This document shows, piece after piece, positions 8,373 to 12,413 of a DNA stretch of 12,413 nucleotides. Both the position numbers and the translations under genes were made by a program. This DNA is from Terana coerulea (Eukaryota > Basidiomycota > Agaricomycetes > Polyporales > Phanerochaetaceae), in the NCBI GenBank assembly GCA_024811115.1, contig JAKOGH010000394.1, forward strand, positions 1 to 12,413, read 5' to 3'. The notes under the pieces were generated by a model that saw only the letters and a program-made list of their open reading frames with translations, searched no databases and was not told the DNA's origin. Numbering within the stretch: position 1 is the first letter of the stretch; every line of letters begins with the position of its first letter.

Positions 8373-9216
8373 AGACACTTGACAGCATTCCGTGCTCGGT
8401 TCCCACCGATTTTTGCACGGGCTCCGCGAGGGCAAACGCCCTGCAGCCTCTGCTGCACTTAAACATCCTGGGAACGAGACTATCAGTGCGACTCTGCCTA
8501 GCACTGGCAGGCTGCCATTCGCACGCACACTCATCGGCACCCTGGGCCTTGGCCGGCATGGATTTTGCTGAGATGATAAGCGCCAACATAGAAAAACTTA
8601 TACTTGCTGCATACAGTTGAGTGGTTTCTCATTTTGCTATTCATTCTGCTGCGTGCTCAGGTCAATGAACATCTGCCATACTGCACCATGGTTGGATAAA
8701 GCAGAACTCAGGAGCTTTGTGGCATGGGAATCAGAGCAATTAACAGCTTGAAACCTACTCACGGTGCAGCAACACCGGTCGGCCGAAAGTAAGCTATTAA
8801 GGTTTATTATAGTCTCCTGAGGCAGAGTAAACAGAATAATGGAGGTTGGGTCGTTAGGTTGAGATAGTGTTGGAGACAGAAAAGTCGCCATATCATAACC
8901 ACGAGTATTGCAGTCCACAGGGACTACATACTGTACAAAGCTCTCATGCAAACACGACTAATCTTCCTGGGGCGAAAACATCCGGATGGCTGGGAGGTTT
9001 GTTCGGCAAACACGTTCGTGAACAAGAGTGACAAACATCACGCCCGGCTATCATTGTGATCTATTGTTGTGACTAGGGCCTCTCAAGGCCAATGAACAGT
9101 CATTAAGTACACTTGCTTTGTTCCGATAAGTAATGTACTATACTGCATAGTATTCAGTTGCATTAATCCATCTAGCAATCCCTCTCACAGTAGTTGTGGC
9201 CCCAGCCACCCTTAAC

Positions 9217-9230
9217 CACTATATATAGTG
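9217..9230. repeat. Perfect 14-bp AT palindrome CACTATATATAGTG
   Basis: Self-complementary over 14 bases with a TATATATA core. It may act as a TATA-like element or a preferred insertion site; no gene is placed to use it. Confidence 0.45.
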
Positions 9231-9669
9231 TGAGTGGCCACCTTGTCTGAATGCAAGCATGTCAAGCACTGTAAGTCTTGATACAGTACACTGATGAAGA
9301 TCTGAGGTATAGTTGGTAGATTTGTCCGCGTCATGGGCTTGGCATAGCAGTAAATGTCGAGATTCACCGTGCCTGAGAGAATTTGGAGGCAGCGCCAAGC
9401 TGTACGCTGACTGCCCAAAGTGGCCGAGGATTCAGAGCAAACAAAGGCGGGTCACGCATGGCAAATATTGTTGTCACAGCTGGCCACTAGATTGGGGCGG
9501 TTGTTCTCAAACACGTTCGGGACATGTTCTGCGAACGGGAGGCCCAGCTAGTCGGACTTTCTGTCCCGAGCTCTTAGCAAATACGATGACTTGACTGAGA
9601 TGTCGGATGTGAGCAGCCTGCTTTAATATGTCTAACCACATCACCAAGAGGCTATAGGACTAGTGTTCA

Positions 9670-9690
9670 ATGTTTAATGTTTAATGTTTA
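9670..9690 (+). repeat. Three tandem copies of the heptamer ATGTTTA
   Basis: ATGTTTA occurs three times without interruption, preceded by a related copy with one change (TTCAATG). It lies 60 bp left of element B and looks like a short slippage tract. Confidence 0.6.
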
Positions 9691-9753
9691 ACACCCGCTG
9701 CCGCCCTCGCGACAAAGTTCGAACCCACTGGCAGTCCTCAAAGAGTCGGGTTA

Positions 9754-11020
9754 CACGCCCACACAAGTTCCGACTGGAAACCGGCACTAAGGTCCTCCCA
9801 GTTGAGAGCTCGGATGGATTCCAGCTAGATGGTCCCTTGGTTTCCTTCCCTTTTGGCAGCCGTCTGGAAACCCCTTGTACTGTCGGCCGAAATGCTGCAG
9901 GGCCACCCTTTGGTACCTTCCGAACAGTCACATGTGCCGCCTTGCAGGCTCCGGTCACAGCTAGGTCAAGAACATTACGTTGTAACTAGTGACATGCGCT
10001 GCAAGCAGGTTTGGCCTCGCTCGCTCAACTACGCCTCGGCACCCACTTCTGCTGTACTTTCTGACGCCTTCAATTCTCTGGGGAAGATGATGACAACAGG
10101 GCAGATGATACTTCTATCTTTACCCATATGCCACGTAAGTAAGTAACGTACTTACCCTGAGCCCCTACCCAGTCAGATATTAGTCCAAATGGCTAGGTAT
10201 AAGTATGTCTGCTGGTGGCTGGCTGATTTACACATCCCCAGCTCCTCTCCGGGTTCCTTCACAATATGTATTGTTTCTGATCCGTTTCATTGTCGGTCTG
10301 ACTGCTTGGCTCAGCCCTTGCAGTCTCGCTGCTTAGCGTTGATATTCCGGCTTAGCCCGCTCATCATCGTCTGCAGTGGCATTCATCAGGCGGTCGGAGC
10401 CTTGGGCGGTGTCTAGAAATTCGTCCTATACCTCATATTTCTTACAGCCTCGGTCAATGCTTGGGGGCCCAATCTGTTCCACTTCTGTGTTATGTTATCA
10501 ATTTATTTGTGCGCATCCTGTTTCACATATATATACCTAGTTAATTGACTACAAGCCTTGCAGCAGCCTCGGCCAACGCCACCCTGACCTTCTCCCCGGA
10601 ACGAAGTGAAGGAGCCTCTGTACTGATGATCCAGTGCCCAGCAAGAAGGCTCAGGAGGCTCTCGAGATGATGGAAGCACTGTCCGCCAGGATGGTACCTG
10701 CTGAACATGAATAGACCCAATGTATATGTATTTATAATTCTGTATGCACACTGTGCATTCGTTACTACCGCAAAACGCGCGTGAATGAGCCGTGGAATGG
10801 GCGACCGAGTGTAAGTAACTGCCCGTGACATTGCGACTTGCTCCCCATTGGCTGAGCGTCGAACCGCCGGTTTCCAGCTGGACGCCCACCCGTAATCCTG
10901 CGCGCCTGCACGGTGGCACTCAGCTTTCGGGCAGCCAGCTAAATTCCGGCCAGACGCACCATCTGGACTCCGGCCGTCAATTTCTCCAGCTGTTTTCCAG
11001 TCGGAACTTGTGTGGGCGTG
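9754..11020 (-). mobile_element. Element B: second copy of the 1.27-kb TIR element, inverted relative to A
   Basis: Base for base the reverse complement of element A apart from about ten differences: seven single-base indels and three clustered substitutions near the left end (around 9808-9815). It starts CACGCCCACAC and ends GTGTGGGCGTG, with TA on both sides (9752-9753 and 11021-11022). Outside the TA the flanks are unrelated to those of A, so this is an independent insertion and not part of a larger duplication. Open frames on either strand match no transposase known to me. On the + strand a 35-codon frame (10610-10714) ends in a helix-like tail rich in Ala, Glu and Met, followed by AT-rich sequence; its meaning is unclear. 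Confidence 0.86.
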
Positions 11021-11022
11021 TA

Positions 11023-11694
11023 GACGTGCTCGAGTTCCTCGATTTCGCACGTCAGGCGCTTGCGCCTTATACTGGGGCGGCTGGGAACGAGACTGTCGCG
11101 CTGGGTCGACACAAACCTTCAGTTGCTCCTTTCAAGTTGTCAAGGGTCAACCAACAATCCCGGATCGAAGAAAGAAGGCAGAAGTTCCACGCAACGGTAG
11201 TACATTACCAGCTAGCAGGGGGATATTTCTTTGTGAGTGAGTCAAGTTCCTACAAGAGCTTCCGAAAGGCAAGCGCATCCAATATTCACCCCGCTGGGAA
11301 TACGGACTTCTAGACTTTGAGAACAGCGGCGGACCCTCGCAGGACTTTTGGTTTTCTCCGAGTGTCTTGATCCTGTCGATACGCCTCTGCTGGCAGTGTC
11401 TTCCGCAGTCTACAATCTGGACAAAGAGACTAGCGTATCCGCACGGCATACACGCCAAGGTCTAAAGGTCCTCTAAACGTCTGCTCGGGCCGAGGCCGCG
11501 TCATTCAACTTCACCGGCAACGTACGCAATTATCATATCTGGGCTATTTCCCGGTCGATCGCAGAATGTTTCGCTGTCGAGTCCACGCGGCCGGGGTTGA
11601 TGGATATAAAGCCATGAGAATACCATCCAGTAGGCACGACGATTTGCCTCCCTCTACGCCTTTCTGCTACGTTGAACGAAAGCAGTCCTGCGAA
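11023..11694. other. Upstream region of the second SDR; no gene recognised
   Basis: Several moderate open frames exist (for example + strand frames to 11313 and 11463), but the longest begins inside element B and none shows a known motif. The stretch could contain a gene remnant cut by the insertion of B. The last 100 bases look like a core promoter and leader. Confidence 0.4.
11605..11610 (+). promoter_or_regulatory. TATA box of the second SDR gene
   Basis: TATAAA (in gaTATAAAgcc) lies 85 nt before the start codon, followed by a C/T-rich stretch (about 11640-11670). A start of transcription 30 nt downstream would leave a 5' leader of about 55 nt, normal for a basidiomycete gene. Confidence 0.5.
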
Positions 11695-12413
11695 ATGTTC
11701 AACAAGCTGAAGAATATCTGGAGGGTACTCCAAGCGCTGTGGCCGCCAACACCGACGTTCTCTGTCGATCAAATCCCCGATCTCACCGGGAAAGTCGCAA
11801 TTGTTACTGGTATGTACTTAAACATGTACCTATCTCGTGGCCTCGTTGTTGATTGCTACGGTAATAGGTGCAAATACTGGCGTTGGCAAAGAGACTGTCA
11901 AGGTCAGCGGAATCCATATGGTCTGTTGGCGTTCGAAACTAACGCGGCTCGATTTCATAGGCGTTGTTGCAGCACAATGCAAAGGTGTACTTGGCTGCTA
12001 GAAGCAAATCCAAGGCGGAGGCTGCCATCGCAGATTTGAAAGCGGCAACAGGGAAGGAGGCCATATTCCTCGAGCTCGACTTGTCGAGCTTGGAGTCTGT
12101 GCGTAGGGCGGCAGCGGAGTTCCTGAGTAAGGAACGCGAACTCCACATGCTCTTCAACAATGCGTGAGCTACGGTACCAGGGCTTGTCTACCAAGATGCT
12201 GATTTGCATATATTATAGTGGCGTGATGACACCTCCGATTGATCAACTGACCGCAGACGGCTACGATCTGCAGTTTGGCACCAATGTCCTTGGTGGGTTT
12301 CCCTGATGCGCCGGCGTATGTATCTAATTCACTCATGCATAACGCTCGCAGGCCATTTCTATTTCACCGAGCTTCTGCTCCCGGCACTGACTGAAGCTGC
12401 AAAGAGCTCTCCG
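11695..12413 (+). CDS. SDR oxidoreductase, retinol-dehydrogenase/WWOX-like, 5' part (runs off window)
   Basis: An NAD(P)-dependent SDR of the group annotated in fungi as retinol dehydrogenase- or WW-domain-oxidoreductase-like; the substrate is not predictable. Exons: 11695-11809, 11868-11902, 11961-12163, 12219-12292, 12352-onward. The four GT-AG introns are 55-59 nt; intron 2 has the weaker donor GTCAGC. The 163 residues in view carry [20 protein letters not shown] with TGxxxGxG at 38-45, AARS after strand 2, Asp90 in [14 protein letters not shown] at 116-119 (FNNAGVM), and N140 in [17 protein letters not shown]. The YxxxK motif should follow outside the window. Start: ATG 11695 places about 30 residues before the Rossmann fold, usual for this group. 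The frame stays open upstream to 11566, but its extra residues look unrelated. About half of the expected 310-330 residues are present. Confidence 0.9.

Larger units (their letters stand above)
8373..9751. other. Gene-free accessory sequence, probably old repeats
   Basis: No family was recognised in 1.4 kb. The longest frames (a 94-codon frame at 8336-8620 on +, and a 104-codon frame at 8637-8951 on -) have no motif and no intron structure that improves them. It contains a direct repeat with the core CAAACACGTTCG near 9008 and 9510, an AT palindrome (9217-9230) and a 7-bp tandem repeat (9670-9690). This is likely decayed transposon sequence. Confidence 0.5.

Noticed and set aside
8461..8490. 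CTGGGAACGAGACT shared with 11080-11093
   Set aside because: The match is only 14 bases and the flanks do not align, so it is not enough to claim a repeat family.
8637..8951. 104-codon frame on the - strand
   Set aside because: It looks protein-like in composition but has no known motif, no promoter and lies among decayed repeats; too weak to call.
9711..9760. GTTCGAACCC resembling a tRNA T-loop
   Set aside because: The flanking bases do not form the 5-bp T stem on either strand, and no D-arm or acceptor stem was found.
10825..11313. 162-codon + strand frame leaving element B
   Set aside because: It starts inside the transposon and runs into unrelated flank; no family was recognised.

Overview
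The window looks like a piece of an agaricomycete (basidiomycete) nuclear genome. Genes are split by many GT-AG introns of about 49-61 nt, often with CTNAY-like branch points. Introns separate conserved protein blocks, intergenic DNA is compact where no transposon has inserted, and there are no operons or Shine-Dalgarno sites. The protein families (GST, MT-A70/METTL3, two unrelated short-chain dehydrogenases) fit this. All calls were made by reading the sequence; no search was run.

Left part (1-4130), ordinary genes. 1-346 is the 3' end of a glutathione S-transferase on the + strand. 997-3041 is a seven-exon METTL3/IME4-type mRNA N6-adenosine methyltransferase on the + strand. It has two reading-frame breaks, both in motifs that build the SAM pocket: one C is missing inside the DPPW codons, and two bases are missing just before LGNQ. 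3207-3989 is an intronless SDR oxidoreductase on the - strand, tail-to-tail with the methyltransferase.

Middle (4130-11020), a gene-poor transposon island. A G-rich tandem stretch (4855-4914) is followed by an almost unbroken run of mobile DNA. Two copies of a 1.27-kb element with 27-bp terminal inverted repeats and TA target duplications (A, 5121-6390; B, 9754-11020) lie in opposite orientation about 3.36 kb apart and are about 99% identical. A second TA-flanked MITE-like element (C, 6393-7029) shares its left TA with the right TA of element A. A more decayed inverted-repeat unit (7046-8372) carries a 560-bp solo LTR (7718-8277) flanked by the 5-bp duplication GGATG. No transposase or reverse transcriptase reading frame was recognised, so everything here appears non-autonomous or a remnant.

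Right end (11605-12413). A TATA box and a pyrimidine-rich leader precede a second SDR gene (retinol-dehydrogenase/WWOX-like type) on the + strand. It starts at 11695, has five exons in view and runs off the window.

Nothing links the four genes into one pathway; they look like neighbouring housekeeping or accessory metabolism genes. The points most worth checking are the broken methyltransferase frame and the large inverted pair of near-identical elements. The indels between the two element copies are mostly single-base homopolymer length changes, which raises the possibility that at least the first methyltransferase break is a sequencing or assembly artefact.
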